Assembly: GCA_025084515.1 (NCBI GenBank) | Contig: JAJAGP010001658.1 | Location: 62,001-126,000 of the forward strand | Direction of reading: 5' to 3' | DNA: 64,000 nt | Source of the DNA: Ancistrus triradiatus | Lineage: Eukaryota > Chordata > Actinopteri > Siluriformes > Loricariidae | In this document: positions 63,448-64,000 of the stretch, piece after piece | Layout: every line of letters begins with the position of its first letter | Position numbering within the stretch: position 1 is the first letter of the stretch | The notes under the pieces: generated by a model | The model's database searches: none | The model's input: only the letters and a program-made list of their open reading frames with translations | Told to the model about the DNA's origin: nothing | Translations under genes and position numbers: made by a program

Positions 63448-64000
63448 TGTCACAAAGCAGACTAGGAAGAGTCAAGTGTGAGTTTAATAAACAAACTGAG
63501 TAGTCGTGTACAGGGTCAAAACCGTGTAGGCAATCCAAACAATCGAGCAACCGAAGCCAATACGCAAACCAGAGGGATAATTGACAGAACAGGCAGTAAG
63601 GGACATAACCAGAGACACAAGAAAGTACACGCTCGAAGTTGTATTGCATAGCACAACAAGACTTCGCAACGAGTAGGCCGACAACACGGCTTAAATAGGC
63701 AGGTCTCCGATGAGAGAGGAAATTGAGATTAGAACGAGAATTAGGCGACAGCAACCTGTGTAGGTGAGGTGGAGGAACAGCAGCTTCAGATGTGATATTA
63801 GCCCCTTCGTGACGGGCAGCTCCTGACGCCCAAAATACTCTATGCTAAGGCCTTTCCCGTTGCAGGGGGGCGGGTCTCCCGGGATGGTCCCTGTGAAAAT
63901 CAGAAATGAGAGAGGGGAATAAAATGTTCTCAGTGGGAACCCAGGACCTCTGCTCCAGGCCATAACCCTCCCAATCGACCAGATAAAACATTCGTCTGCC
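63448..64000 (-). mobile_element. LTR-H: chromovirus 3' end, runs off the window
   Basis: A 3' LTR (63448 to about 63797, TGTCACAAAGCAGAC to AGATGTGATA) is followed rightward by the C-terminal end of a chromovirus Pol. The minus strand reads MFYLVDWEGYGLEQRSWVPT (about 63930-64000), the chromodomain. The rest of the element lies beyond 64000. The LTR has TATTTAAG (from 63697) and, 30 bp on, GCGAAGTCTTG (63667), nearly identical to the start of LTR-C. Confidence 0.82.
63690..63697 (-). promoter_or_regulatory. LTR-H TATA box
   Basis: The coding strand reads TATTTAAG from 63697; predicted transcript start GCGAAGTCTTG at 63667. Confidence 0.6.

Overview
The window looks like intergenic, repeat-saturated DNA from a teleost fish, probably an otophysan; the species call is inference. 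The evidence is the mix of elements: several Tc1/mariner families, chromodomain-bearing Ty3/gypsy retrotransposons of the Tf1/sushi type, CR1-group (Rex1-like) and L2-type LINEs, an L1 ORF1 remnant, a Penelope-like element, a Tigger/pogo remnant, and tRNA-derived SINEs with a CTAAATG-type tail. I found no host protein-coding exon, rRNA gene, stand-alone tRNA gene or CRISPR array.

Layout. 1-3.4 kb: a near-complete Tc1 element, a Tc1 deletion derivative and a Tc1 relic. 3.4-8.2 kb: chromovirus LTR-A (minus), inserted in that relic. 8.3-11.7 kb: SINE and a doubtful old retrovirus-like remnant. 11.7-16.4 kb: chromovirus LTR-B (minus), with a 980-bp solo LTR inside its pol. 16.5-17.5 kb: Penelope-like 3' end. 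19.1-21.6 kb: Tc1 elements and a Tigger remnant with microsatellites. 21.75-27.85 kb: chromovirus LTR-C (plus), split by a Rex1-like LINE. 28.7-29.4 kb: L1 ORF1 remnant. 30.26-34.33 kb: LTR-D, a pol-less LTR element with an 81-bp coding minisatellite. 34.5-46.4 kb: SINEs, MITEs and Tc1 relics. 46.4-63.4 kb: one L2 LINE (minus), cut into four pieces by a Tc1 element carrying gag-only LTR-E, by a cluster of LTRs with minisatellites (LTR-F), and by chromovirus LTR-G (56.08-61.93 kb). LTR-G keeps an uninterrupted 1,431-codon gag-pol frame and has itself been hit by a retrovirus-like solo LTR. 63.45 kb to the end: the 3' end of another chromovirus, LTR-H.

The most interesting signal is common to the LTR elements. 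In LTR-A, B, C, D, E and G the bases just inside the 5' LTR are not an obvious tRNA primer-binding site. They are the reverse complement (8-12 bp) of a site inside that element's own LTR, and this site always lies 28-31 bp downstream of a TATA-like box, where the transcript should start. This is the layout expected for Tf1-style self-priming, in which the folded 5' end of the mRNA primes reverse transcription. The sequences differ between families while the geometry is kept. The pol-less families D and E share it, which suggests they borrow the reverse transcriptase of the chromoviruses. In LTR-A, B and G the Pol reading frame also runs into the 3' LTR before stopping.
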